Origin: Isochrysis galbana
Lineage: Eukaryota; Haptophyta; Isochrysidales; Isochrysidaceae
Direction: 5' to 3'
NCBI GenBank assembly: GCA_018136815.1
Contig: CM030935.1
Coordinates: forward strand, 2,736,292 to 2,800,291
Length of the DNA: 64,000 nucleotides
Positions 19,499-30,865 of this stretch are shown here, one piece after another. The position numbers and the translations under genes are program-made. Under the pieces are notes generated by a model. It worked only from the letters and a program-made list of their open reading frames with translations, searched no databases and was not told the origin of the DNA. The number at the start of each line of letters is the position of its first letter. Within the stretch, counting starts at the first letter, position 1.

Positions 19499-19622
19499 GG
19501 CCTCCGCCATTGCTCCGTTTGTAGCGGTTGATTGAGAAGTTGAGAACCCTCGGATGCATGCGGAAGCTCGCCGGTTAGTCGGGGGGTTGACCCCGACTCA
19601 ATTCGTTTAACCCTGGGAGCGG
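19499..19622 (+). pseudogene. Small fragment of retroelement methyltransferase domain
   Basis: Matches 62604-62709 and the complement of 55199-55304: it encodes ASAIAPFVAV, then ENPRMHAEARR, then GLTPTQFV before a stop. A 10-bp insertion after FVAV and a stop in place of Gln break it. It contains the ENP motif of the methyltransferase but not the PPC motif. Confidence 0.85.
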
Positions 19623-19905
19623 CGGACGTTAGACGTTAGCGCGCGTGCTCTGGGGCGCGGCGGCTGCTGATTTCGACGCGGCCTGGGGGCGCGCGTCGCG
19701 CGCGATTGGCGTGGCTGGCTGGCCGGTTCCTGGCTATTTGATATGTGCCGCGGGCCGGGCACTGGGCTATAATTTGTCTGGGCTAGTGACCAAGAACGGT
19801 CTCGCAGCGCGCCCGGCGTCGTTTTGAATTTGGGCTCTCCGAGATAGTTGTATTTAGATTTAGGCTTAGGCCTGTTTCCTGTTTTTTGTTTTGCGTTTTG
19901 TTGCC
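19623..19905. other. Unassigned GC-rich to AT-balanced spacer
   Basis: No gene seen. It includes a GCGCGCGTCGCGCGCGATT palindrome-rich patch (19689-19707). Confidence 0.35.
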
Positions 19906-20105
19906 CGTTTTTGGGTTGCGCTTACACGCTTCGTTGTGGGGGCTCCCGGGGGGTCTGAGGCCCAAAGGGCATCAAATATGTGCTAGATGAATGTTTTTCG
20001 GGGTTTCTACCGCTTTACTTTGGTGTATTTCCTCAATCCTAACCTTCTCATTTTTTACTTCCTTAGAAGTTAAAATAGTGTTTAGTGTTTGACCGCCCTA
20101 GCCCT
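19906..20105 (+). repeat. 'GACCGCCCTA' dispersed repeat, copy interrupted by a MITE
   Basis: Collinear with 38818-39045: GTTTTTGGGTTGCGCTTACACGC, GGGGGCTCCCGGGGGGTCTG, CATCAAATATGTGCTAGATG, TCTACCGCTTTACTTTGGTG, TTAGAAGTTAAAAT, then TTTGACCGCCCTAGCCCTA. The MITE at 20107 inserts at its end; the sequence resumes at 20596 (GCCCTAGCAACTAAC) and continues to ACCCCGAGATGGGGGTGTGCGCGGTT, which is present inverted at 39309-39345. Confidence 0.75.
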
Positions 20106-20106
20106 A

Positions 20107-20593
20107 CAGTAAGGGTGCACCATTAAGAAACTCCCCCATTAAGAAAACCTAGAAGCAAATTGGCCATCTAGCGATAAGAAATGGAGCTGAACTGAGAGGC
20201 CTCCACCTGAGGATAAGAAACTCAGCGCAAGCAGAAAACCATTTCTATCTTCTATGCGCTGCGGGCCTCGCCGGCGGCCGGCGGGCCAAGCAAGTTGTCG
20301 TTGTCGCCGTGTCGCCGTGTAGCGGGCCGTCAGCCAATTGTTGTGGTCAATAGTGGCCATTCGTTGGCCGTGGGCCGTGGGCCGCGGGGGCACTTCGCAC
20401 ACTTCGCACTTATACTTTTGCGCCTTCCTTCTGCTCTCGGCTGCTTGAATATGTATACACAAAACATAGAAAATAGTAATAGTAAAAGTAAAGACCCCGC
20501 GGCTTCTAAGAAACTATCAAGGTGTGGGAGTCGGCTTAGGTAGAAAATGTAGAAGGCAAAAATCCCTGTTTTCTTAATGGTGCACCCTTACTG
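20107..20593. mobile_element. TA-flanked Tc1/mariner-type MITE, 487 bp
   Basis: Perfect 24-bp terminal inverted repeats: CAGTAAGGGTGCACCATTAA plus GAAA at the left, and its complement at the right ending CACCCTTACTG. Both ends are flanked by TA (20105-20106 and 20594-20595), the Tc1/mariner target duplication, and the ends start with CAGT as in that superfamily. There is no transposase frame inside, so it is non-autonomous. Identical inverted repeats suggest a young insertion. Confidence 0.92.
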
Positions 20594-20595
20594 TA

Positions 20596-21074
20596 GCCCT
20601 AGCAACTAACTAGCAACGGAGCCCCTACCCCAACCCCGAGATGGGGGTGTGCGCGGTTGGTGCATGGCTCGTCCGGTGTACGTGGCTAGGTATGCTAGCC
20701 AACAAGATGCTCTACAAGACTACAATTCTAAACGCTTTGTTTGTTTTGTTGTGCCTAAGTGCACTATTTTGGTCCCCTCTCCCCTCCACCCATAAGTGCT
20801 CAGACTCGCAGACTAGAAGTAGTACTTAAAGTGGAGCGTGGGAGAGGGCCGGAAGCCAGAGGGCGGGGGGGGAAGAGCGCGCGCGAGAGGGGACGCGCGA
20901 GTGGGGAGGGGGACGCGGCGCGAGTGGGAGCGCGAGTGGGAGAGGAGGGAGAGGGAGAGGGAGAGAGGGGGAGGGAGAGGAAGGAGACTCAGGCGAGCGA
21001 GCTGGGAGGTCACCAAGCTGAGCCCAAGCGAGACCGCCCAGAATCCCTTCACCTTTCTCCCGTCGATCTAGAGG
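20596..21074. other. Spacer and 5' flank of chromatin-factor gene
   Basis: Repeat-derived sequence to about 20660, then a purine-rich (GGGAGA)n leader at 20835-20995. No gene seen apart from low-complexity frames. Confidence 0.4.
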
Positions 21075-24000
21075 ATGGACACCAGCAGCGCAATCGATGC
21101 CGGCTTCCACCTCTTCCGGCGGAAGAGGCTGGCAGCCCTCGCGCCGGGCGAGGCGGAGCCAGACTTCGAGGACGAGTGGGATGACCTGACACTCTCCGAG
21201 CGCAGGCCATACGTCGAGGAAGCGATGATAGCCGCCGGCTCTGTCGCAGTGTCATCACCTACGCAGCAACCGAAGCCTACATCTGCCCCAGGCTCAGCAG
21301 CGCCCGCGCAAGCCGGCAGCCCTACCATCTCCGCCTCAGCAGAGCCGCCGCAACCCGGTGGCACCGCGGCTCACCTCATTGCAAGGCCACCGCAACCTGG
21401 CAGCCCTCCTGCTGTGACGTCGTCCAAGCCAGTGAGTGACATGCCAGTCGTGCACATTGCAACAGCCCCTATGGTTGACCTACCAAGCGAGGCGGGCCGC
21501 TCGACGAAGCGTCCGGCTCCTGAGCCGCGCCATACGGAAGCTAACCGCGCGCATAAGTCACCTAGTGCGACGAAGAAGCCTAAGCGTCCGAAGACGGCCT
21601 ACGAGCTATGGAAGCGCGTGCAGCCAGCACCCAGTGATGGTGAGGACGACGAAAGCCCTAATTTGGAGGAGCTGAGCGACAAGGCGATTACAAGCGTGTT
21701 GAAGCTGCTGCAGTGCGACACCGACGGGTGCAGTGGCCGGAGTGCTCTCCTGGCAAGAGCACGCGAGACGATTGAACGCGTGGGCGCTCCTAAGTGGCGA
21801 AGGGCGGGACATGAGCTAGATTTGCGCGAGATGTGGAAGGCTATGAATGATACTCAAAAGAGGCCATTCGAACAAGAGGCCGCTGCCGCAAAGGAAGCTT
21901 ACGAGACCACCAAACAGTTCGCGAAGCCTAATGCGGTGAGCGACGGTGGCACTTCCAGCCACGAGGCTGGGGATGGCGGACCGCACAACTCCAGGTGGCA
22001 GCCAACGAAGAAGCGTCAGAGCTCCAACTCAGACAGCTCAGCGACACCTTTGCCGGCTAAGCAACGGCTCAAGCTTGCAGCCTCAGCTGCTTTTCGGGAC
22101 GCTTCGGATGGCGACGCTTCCGATCTGGGCGGAGCTGTGCATGGCCGTGGGCGCGCTCGGGGTGGACGTGGACGCGGACGCGGACGCGCAAGGTCGATGA
22201 AGGAAGTTTCAGAGGAGCCCTGCCCAGAATTTGGCGATGGTTGGATTCGTCAGTCCCGTGAGCGCATTGCAAGCGCGGAGGGGAAGCACGTTGACCACTA
22301 CTATTTCTCACCATCGGGCGAGATGTTCAACTCGAGAATCAAGGTGAAGTCCGCAAGGCATCCCCGGCCGCCCTCTATGCTGCACATGTCCAAAGGGCAA
22401 GCCTGGATCGTATCCTTGTGTTGCCTGAATTCAAGCGATAGTCTACCCTCGTCTCTGCACTTATCCAACACTTAAAGCTGATGGCAACTCACAGCCTTGT
22501 GCCCGTGCTTACATCATGCTTCTTCCTGACCGCCGCGCCTGCCTGGCTTACTGTGCATGCGTGCCCGAGCCACAGCTAGACGTCTGTGTCAACTTGCATG
22601 CGTGCCCGAGCCACAGCTAAACATCTGTGTCAACTGGCACGCCTATGCTTCTAGCGACTCGACAAATTCGACGCGCCTTCCCCCGCCCTCACCCCCGGTT
22701 ATAGGTATTGCGACATCTGGGTCTTGCCACAGATCCGAATCCACAATCATCGGGTCGGGGCGCTGGCCGGCCACACCTCACCGAGGAGGAGCGGCGTGCG
22801 CGCAAATCCGAGGCTCAGCTTGCACGACAGGCGGCACGTGACAAGAAGCGTGAGGAACGCGAGAAGAAAGCCGAGGCGCGCGCACGGGCAAAGGCGGCAA
22901 GGCGCGATCGGAGTGCGCAGAGAAAGGAGCGAGTGGCCGCAGCGGTGCGTGATTCGGCAGCCGCAGCGGACGCAGCGCTGTCAATGGGGGATGCTCCCGA
23001 GGAGGTCGCGCCCATCTGCGAACGGCCGGAGCCCCCAGGGCAATTGCAGCTTATTGATGGCTCCGTGGCCAGTGAAGTGATGGGCGCCTGGGCTTTCGCA
23101 AGTGCCTTTTCCAATCGACTGACGCTTTCGAGGTTCTCCGTCGATGATTTCGTGGCGGCATTGCGACGGCCTGGCCATGGCACAGTGCTGGCCGAGCTTC
23201 ATATAAGACTGCTTAAGGTAAGCTCGACCCATGGCACGAAGCGACAACACCGGCATTGCAGCGGGAGAGGGGATAGAGTGGGCCGTTCACCATGAGAACG
23301 TAGACAAATTCATTTCCCCTCATGGCATGCGTCTTCGAGAGATCGGAGCTGCGCAGTGCATGGCGTGAGAATGTGTCGGGACAGAAACGTCCCGATGGGT
23401 TCAGCCGCCCGCTTGTTTGACCGCCTCTCCAACTTGGAGCTCACGACGTGACGGTCTGCCATTGTCCTTGTGTTAGGCGCTGCTCCACGACACTGAGCAC
23501 CTCCGTCGGCACGGCGGCCAGTTGCCTCCCCCTCTCGACATTCACTTGGTACTCCAGCAACTTCCGCCTCCCTCCGTCGTCACGGGCGCAAACTGGCCAG
23601 AGGTGAGTGCGGGAGAAAAGTCTTTCGAGGCGCATCGCTTGCCTCTTAGTGGCGAGTGGGGTACTTATTCAGAACTGCTCCCATTCACGACGATTCAGGT
23701 ATTGCGGTCGGTTTCATGGCTTCTTCCAGAGCTCCATGAGACAGAATCATCGCGCGAGGCTTTGGGTGCATTGATGGAAACAGACTACCCGGAGCTCAGT
23801 GTCGTGCACAAGCTGGCGCTCCTTCGCACACTCATAGAGCGGTGTCTATCGGTCGAAGTGATCCGGCAAGAGCTTTCCGACAACGAGTCCAGGAGAAAAG
23901 ATCTCTCCAGGGAGCTGAAAGAGACACAGGTGTGCGCAACTTCGCACGATGTGTTTGACCCGCCGATGAGAGATCTCCGCCAGTCATGTTGCATCTTTGG

Positions 24001-27000
24001 AAGAGACAGTTAGATGCCCCGGTGACGCCTCTCGCTCTCTCCTAACGACTTGCATGTGAGCGAGTCATCATCAACCCTTTCTGCACTCACTCAGGCTTCA
24101 CTGCGGCGTGATCATCTGGCCGCGGTGTCTCGCCTAGCTCAAACTCTCAAGCGCTCGTCATCGAAGCAAGTGCAGCCGCCTCCGAAACCGACGGGTCTCC
24201 AACGCGAACTCATGTCGCTCGGCCTCGCGGCCGCACCGCCCGCTACGCTTGAGCCACCAAAGGAGGTTGTGTGGGTGGCGGCGCCGCCGGACGATGAAGT
24301 GTCCGATGATACCGAGGGAGGTGAAGAAGATGACGATGATAGCGAGGGGGAGGCCACGACCACGACGGCGGCGCGAGGTAGTGTCGCGACCGCCGAGAAG
24401 GCGGCCGCGCGGGAGGCGGCGATGGCACGCCGAGCGGCGCGCGAGGTGCGGCGCGAGCGGCTGAAGGCCAAGGAGCGCTGCGAAGAAGAACTTCTCGAAG
24501 CGATCCGATCGCGCGATGCGGGCGCACTGGCTGCGGCCATCGAGGCGGCTGAGCAGGCGGGCCACATGGGAGAACACGCTGATGGAAGGCCGTGGATGAG
24601 TAAGTTGCTCTCTGGCAGTTAGAGGGAGGTGTCCCGAGACTGATTTGCTTTCGAGACGAGGCTGGCAAATAACCGCGGTGGTAGCATGATTTTCGCCCCT
24701 GCGCTAGGACACCCACGCCTCATTCATGTCACCCATTCTCTTGCATGTTGTTGCCCGACAGCTGAAGCACTCAAGGCTGCGCGTAAGGTTGAGAATTCGG
24801 TACTCGTGGGTCAAAAGTCTGGGGCCCTTACGGCGAAGCTGACGAAGCAATTGGCGCAGGCCCTCAACAAGTACCACGAGAAGATGGCGATGGCGCCCGT
24901 GAGTGATTCGTCCCAAGCTTTTGAGGCCTGGGTTAGAAAACTTTAATGGGAGCGGTTGCAACTGTAGGCGGCCATGCCACGGTCCACCGCTGGTCCTCTC
25001 AGCACCTTCCGGCCCTCCGACGCCCAATTTGCACATTTCCATGTTGCACGTATGCATAGGTTCGTGAGGAGCCCATCGGCGTTGACGCGCGCGGCCGTGC
25101 CTACTATTTCTTCTTTGCTGACCCTCATCGACTATGGGTGCATGCGCCCCCCGGTTGCCTCGACCCGCCACCCTGGCAGTGGGCCTTTTACGACACAGCA
25201 GCCCAGGTATGTATTGCGTATATTAGAGCAGCCGTGTGCTTGGAGATTGGGATACCGGCGATGCAATATAGTTAGGGATCGGAGGTTCATCCAATGTCTC
25301 GACTGATGTGGACGGGGAATGTTCATCGAGCGCCTTGCGCTCACTTGCTGTACTAGCCAACGCGTGCAGACAGCTCCAACCCATTCGTGCACACTCACAC
25401 GTTCACCTTAGGTCCGCGAGGTGCTTGGTTCTCTCGATGGTACCGCAGCTGTTTCCATCGGCTCATCACACCTGCCGGCTCCCCATCTCAGCGCTCGGGG
25501 GTCCCTTGCCTCTGAGGCTGACTTCAAACGGCGGCTCAGAGAGTTGCTGCCGATCATCTCTGCCGACATGGCAGTCGACGAGATCACCAATCAGGACGAG
25601 GGGTGGATGGATCATGGTCATACGTTCGTCGGGTGCAAGGTCTGCCGCCATACCATCGCGCTCCCAACCGTCTCATTTGCACTTCCCTGGCCCGCTGCGC
25701 GGCCGATTCGCCTTGCTCCGATGTGGATGTTGGGGACCTCGGCTTTCACATCGATGACCTCATAGCCTTGATGTATGTCTATGTAGGTGCTCCGAATCTT
25801 TCCAGAGGTTGGGCCTTCCATTGGGAAAATCACTCGCTGGCTCCCTGCTGATGAAAGCTCCGGCGACGGAGCACTATTCCACGTGGTCCATGACGCCGAC
25901 GGCGATCAAGAAGATCTGGAGGAAGTGGAAGCAGAACAAGCAGTGAGTTGACACGCCCACGTGTCGCGCACCATCCAGAGGCGTCTTTTGTGGCTTGTGA
26001 CTTGCATTGTGTAGATGGGGAATTGCTCAGCCACACCATGATTTTCCCCTGGTCCCTCTGGTCTTGCAGGTCTCCAACTATCGCGAGCACGAGGCCAACC
26101 GGCTGGCAGAGGTGCTTGTGCTTGAGCAGCCAAAGTACTCGAACATGCGCGAGAAGAAGGCGATGCGTCTCACACCGGCCCATCTTGGCATTGAGGGCTG
26201 TAAGAACGAGCTCCTCGAGGTGCGAAGGTTGCTTCAAGGAATATACGCGGCTTGTTTCAAGGCGTAAAAATAGCAACCTCTATGACCCACCCTGCCGGCT
26301 CCCTTATCTCAGGTGGAGGAATTCCTTGCGCCTCTACTCCGCAAAGTGGGCGCGGGATGGGAACCAGAAGGCCGCGGTGCAGAGGGCCCTAGGGACGCGT
26401 GGCTGATCAGCTGCCGGTCAGCAGACACTATCAAAGAGCTGGCGGAGGTGCGCGACGCCTACGCCACATTTGACTCCTATGGATGATTTCAACATCTCCC
26501 TTCTTGTCTTGTTCTAATCTACTTTTCTTCATGGACGCCGAGTCTCACCCACTCACCTATGGGTGCCTCTTGGCCGTCCCGATTCTGGCTAAGGAAGAGA
26601 GGCTCCCATGTCTGCACTGCGGAAGTCTCAGGCGCTCCCCCCTATTTTCTCAGCTCCTCCTCAATTTGGAAGAGGCGGTACATTCGTTGCAGAGCACCGA
26701 CGAGAAGACTGAACGGAAACCTTGGCGCAAAGATGGCCATGAATTCATCGGCAAACCAACGAGACGATTCTTTGAGGCGAGCGATTGCGCCAATACACCC
26801 CGAGTGCTTGTCTTGGCAGGATGCAACATTAGGAGCGCAGCTCACCGGTTCAGTCATCGGCATTGGTAACCCTTAATCCCTCTCTTTCACGTGCAGGGGT
26901 ATGGCGCCTCGGACGGCCGCATCACCGGCTGGCTTCCTGCGGATGCCGATGATCCACCACTCTGGCACATGATTCACGGCAATCACGAGGATGAGGAGGA

Positions 27001-27493
27001 TCTTGATGAACGAGAGGCGCTATTCGCAATTCAAAACTACGAGAAGGACCGTTGTGCGCCTACGCAAGAAGAGCTTGATTATCTTGCGGAATGGCAAGCA
27101 AGAGCTGACGCCGACGCCTCTGTAGACGCCGCCGCAGAGTCAGCGGTGCATGCCGAGGGACCGCCGGATTACACTGAAACCGAGAGAGGCTTGTCGCGTG
27201 CCTCGTCGCCTATGCCTCTGATGCATCCCCCAGCGGCGCGACCCTCGCGCCACCGCTTGTGGCAGTCGCGAGAGGCGCGCGAGCGCTTTCGTTCGGCTTT
27301 AAGGCACGCGCATTGCGCCGCACTTGTATCCCTCGCCGCTCGATCATTCCGTCAGCATTGTGCTGCATTTGGCATTCTTGGTTGGCGGCCACCGCGAGGT
27401 AAGGGAGAGGAGGACACCCAATTGGCGCTCTCTGCATGGGTGCACGCCGATGCATTCAAAGGGGAGAAAGGCAAGACATCCAAGAAGAAGTAA
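21075..27493 (+). CDS. Chromatin factor with HMG, MBD, DDT, WHIM and Tudor-like domains, 13 exons
   Basis: Probable accessory subunit of an ISWI-type remodeller (BAZ/ACF1/PTM-like). Exons are 21075-22343, 22705-23217, 23477-23602, 23699-23929, 24095-24599, 24762-24898, 25060-25206, 25412-25639, 25787-25942, 26070-26219, 26313-26447, 26654-26776 and 26897-27493, giving 1,438 aa with every join in frame. In order: HMG-like segments (about 9-50 and 185-275), an MBD (about 389-430, YYFSPSGEMFNSR), a basic coiled coil, DDT (about 545-636, WAFASAFSNRLTLSRFS), WHIM1 (637-713, YPELSVVHKLALLRTL), an acidic/basic linker, WHIM2/WSD (928-976, REEPIGVDARGRAYYF) and two Tudor-like repeats (about 1040-1100 and 1222-1290, each ending WLPAD...EDL). 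Intron 12 has a GC donor. No PHD finger or bromodomain is seen, unlike animal BAZ proteins. Confidence 0.88.
22555..22636. repeat. Tandem 41-bp duplication in intron 1
   Basis: Two copies of a 41-bp unit beginning GCATGCGTGCCCGAGCCACA, with three mismatches, inside the first intron of the chromatin-factor gene. Confidence 0.9.
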
Positions 27494-28209
27494 GAGTCGA
27501 TTGGCGCACCCACAAATCATGGAATTTTAAGAGACCACGTGACATGCTGAGTGTAGCTCAAGCTAGCGCGATTGATGCCATCACACCTTAGAGATGATTG
27601 TGAGAAGACTCGGAATGAGTTTAAGTGTGAACCAATTCAAGCATGGTGAGGAGATAGGTACAAATATTTCGCCGGTGATGCCTTGGAGTCCGACGTTTGA
27701 ACTGCAATTCAGCCCCGCCAGTTGTGCAGTTGTATCCACGAGGAACGCAACAAGATGTGGGAGGACATGCAGACTGAGAGCTCGGAGGATTTGCCAACAG
27801 CGCAGTTCTTTTGCCCTTTTGACCAAGACAGCGGGGTGCGTACCAAATACGTGGTACGGATCATGCTGATTGGTACCATGTTGTGGCTCGGTGACTCACG
27901 CATTTTAACGACTATTTTCCATCTCCCCTAGGTGTCCAAGGATTCCCCAGGCCCCCCCTCTCCTGCCCTCCCCCATCCTGTGGTATCCCTCTCCCCGCCA
28001 CGAAAACCCATGGCGTCGGTGAATGGCTCCCTGCAATGCCAATGCCCTGCTCGTGGAGGTCTTTTTTTGGTGAAATGCGAGGGTGACAAATTGGGCAGAC
28101 TCATTGGGTCTGGGGGCAATGAGGAGGGGGCCAAGCTGGCGGCAGGTGCGGCGGAGGGAACGACTTCGGAGACGTTGACGGGCTGAAGCCCGTCCGCCGT
28201 TCAGCTTCA
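27494..28209. other. Intergenic to gap
   Basis: No gene supported. Short frames here lack homology. The part nearest the gap (27940-28209) may be the 3' untranslated or LTR part of the minus-strand gypsy element, but no LTR pair was found. Confidence 0.35.
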
Positions 28210-28309
28210 NNNNNNNNNNNNNNNNNNNNNNNNNNNNNNNNNNNNNNNNNNNNNNNNNNNNNNNNNNNNNNNNNNNNNNNNNNNNNNNNNNNNNNNNNNN
28301 NNNNNNNNN
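28210..28309. other. Assembly gap (100 N)
   Basis: Placeholder gap at the 3' end of the gypsy integrase frame. Any protein read across it is artificial. Confidence 0.99.
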
Positions 28310-30863
28310 TATCACCTGGAGTAAATTGGATGGGGGGAGAGTGAGTGCGTAGCGTGTCAGCAAGTGCGTCGGCTTGAGATTCTAAAGTTGCATCATAAGC
28401 CGCGGCCCACGCCGCCTTTAAACGACAATGCACTTTCCAAGCGTACGAGCGAATTTCCTGAGGTAACTCGGGAGGTGGGCCAGTGTCAGGTGGATCAGAA
28501 AGCTGGGCAGGCAGGCGAAGCTCACGGCCATAGAGCAAGGCAGCAGGCGACATGCGGGTAATGCGATTGGCTGAAGCGCGCATGCTCATTAGAAAGAACG
28601 GGAGATGATCGACCCAATGACCGCCGCCTTCATCGGTAGCACGAGCCATGTTGATCAACGTCTGTTGTGCTCGTTCCACCAGGCCCACGCTCTCGTGATG
28701 ATGAGGAGTGCTCGGCCGTAGGTCGGTGCCGGTGCTCTCGAGGATGACCGAGGTGAGTTGACTAGCGAGATTGCTGCCGGAGTCCGAGCGAAGTTGCCTT
28801 GGTACTCCGTGCCGAGAGACGACGTACGACATGAAGGCGTGAAGAGCGTCGGCACTCGAGGGGTCGCCGTTGTGAGGGGCCGCCTCGATCCAACGAGTGA
28901 GCGAGTCTACGAAAACGAGGAGCTTGTCGAAGCCTTGAGAGCCCTTGATGAAGTCGTGCGTAGGAGCCATCGAGACGACGTCGCAAAAGACGATGTCGAA
29001 CGGATAGGCGCCGACCTGCGGTCCCTTTGGGTCTGCGAGGTAGCGGAAGGGAGGCTTAGCTAAGGTGCACTCGTGACATTGGCGAACGTGCGCACAGACG
29101 TCTGCGTTCATGCCAGGCCAAAAATATCGGTCTCGTAGAAGGCGCGCCATTCGGTTGTCGCCGAGGTGGCACAGGTGGTCGTGAAAGGCTTCGAGGTAGG
29201 CGCGGCGCATCGTCTTCGGCACGTAGAGGCAGAGCTTCTCGCCGTCTCTCGTCGGTACTCGTCGGTAGAGTAGTCCAGATCGCAACAGGCATCGCGAAGA
29301 TTCGCGACTGAGCCAGCGCAAACGACGGTGATCGAGGTCGGGGTTGTGAGGAGACGAGGAGAGGAAGCGAATGAGGTCGTGGCAGTCGGGGTCCTCGGCC
29401 TGTGCCTCTTTGAGCGCCTCGGCGTTGGGTGTACCGACGTCGAGGTAGGAGAGGTTGATAGAATCCCTGGTCGTAGAGGACAACCTGGACGACCGTTCGT
29501 CGGCTTGCAGACTGGATGCCGTTGTGGTACGAGAACGAGAGGCGGCGACGGCTGGCGGCTGACCATCCGATGCCGTGGTAGAGCGAGAGTTAGGGACGAC
29601 GGCGGCTAGCAGCTGCCCACCCCCCTGCTTAGGAGCGGACGTCTCCGACGTCTCGTCGTCTGCCGCCACCAAGCGCGACACACCATCCGCGTCTTTGTGA
29701 TTAGCACCAGGTTTGTGTTCGACGGTAAAGCGATACTCCGACAACTTGAGCGCCCATCGCATCAGGCGCGACGCCGGCCCACCCTGGACGGTGTCCTTCA
29801 TGGTGTGCAACCAACGGAGAGCTTGGTGATCGATGACGAGGCGGAAGTGCCGGCCCCAAAGGTACGGTCGCCAAGTGCGAATGCTTTCCAGGGCAGCAAG
29901 AAGCTCCACTTCGGTGGTGGTCCAATGACGCTCCGCGGCGGTGAGGCGGCGACCGTAGTACGCGACGACATGCTCATGCCCGTGGTCGTCAATTTGCGAC
30001 AGGACTCCGCCGATACCCAGAGTACTGGCCGCGTCCGTTTTGACGATGAACTCTTTGTCGTGACGGGGCGCAGCCAACACTGGAGCAGACGTGATGAGCT
30101 CGATAAGGCGGCGGATCGCTGTCTGGCACTCAGGCGATTGAGAGACGGTAGCCACGTCGACGCCCGTACGAGTAAGGTCGGTGAGAGGTGCCGCGACGTG
30201 CGCGAAGCCCTTGATGAACCGACGGTAGTACGAACAAAGACCGAGAAACGAGCGGACCTTTTCGAGCGAATTGATGTGACGTGGATCAATCGAGCGTACC
30301 GCCTCGACTTTCTTGGGGTCCATCTCGAGACCACGACGAGAAACGACGTGCCCAAGGTACTCGCCCTTGATAGCGAACAAGATGCACTTGGAGGCCTTGC
30401 ATGAGAGACCAGCCCATCGGAGACGCTCGAGAACGAGATCGAGACGGTAAAGCATTTGCTCGAAGGAGGCGTCGATGCGTTCTTCGAGCGTGCTGCCTGT
30501 ACCTGTCGACCAAATCCCGATGTCGTCCAGGTACGGCATGCAAATTTCCCATGCGAGGCCTTGGAGCACCGCGTCCATGAGACGACACATGTAGGAAGGG
30601 CCGGACTGGACGCCGAACGGGAGGTAATTGAACTCGTACTTCTGCCGGTGGGTGCAGAACGCCGTGATGGGTTTGTCCTCCTCCTTGATGGGCAGACACC
30701 AGAAGCCGGAGGCCAGGTCGAGTAGACAAAGAAAAAGAGAATCTCGAGAACCTTGGCCTCGAGATAGACGATCGATAGCCTCTACGGTGAGCGGCAGAGG
30801 GCTGTCCGAGATACGAAGCTTCGAGTTCGTGTCGCGATAGTCGACCTTCTCTACTTTTTTCCG
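28310..30863 (-). pseudogene. Ty3/gypsy pol: reverse transcriptase, RNase H, integrase (5' truncated)
   Basis: Long open frame on the minus strand. From the right: VDYRDTNSKLRISDSPLPLT and LPFGVQSGPSYMCRLMDAV, then the RT catalytic box in MPYLDDIGIW, GHVVSRRGLEMDPKKVEAV and FLGLCSYYRRF (RT thumb). RNase H follows with VKTDAAST, YYGRRLTAAERHWTTTEVELLA and VIDHQALRWL. After a low-complexity spacer comes the integrase: zinc finger HDHLCHLG ... CHECTLAKPP, then DxxxxDxxxE residues in VFVDSLTRWIEA, LRSDSGSNLASQL and VGLVERAQQTL. The frame is open until the gap at 28309. The upstream gag, protease and N-terminal RT motifs are missing: at about 30864 the sequence changes abruptly to LINE sequence. 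All catalytic residues seen are intact, but the element is incomplete and no LTRs are found. Confidence 0.93.
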
Positions 30864-30865
30864 CC

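Noticed and set aside
22708-23080. Alternative plus-strand frames in exon 2 of the chromatin factor
   Set aside because: The DDT-encoding frame joins both neighbouring exons in phase; the others do not.
29697-30404. 235-aa plus-strand frame in the gypsy region
   Set aside because: Antisense shadow of RT/RNase H.
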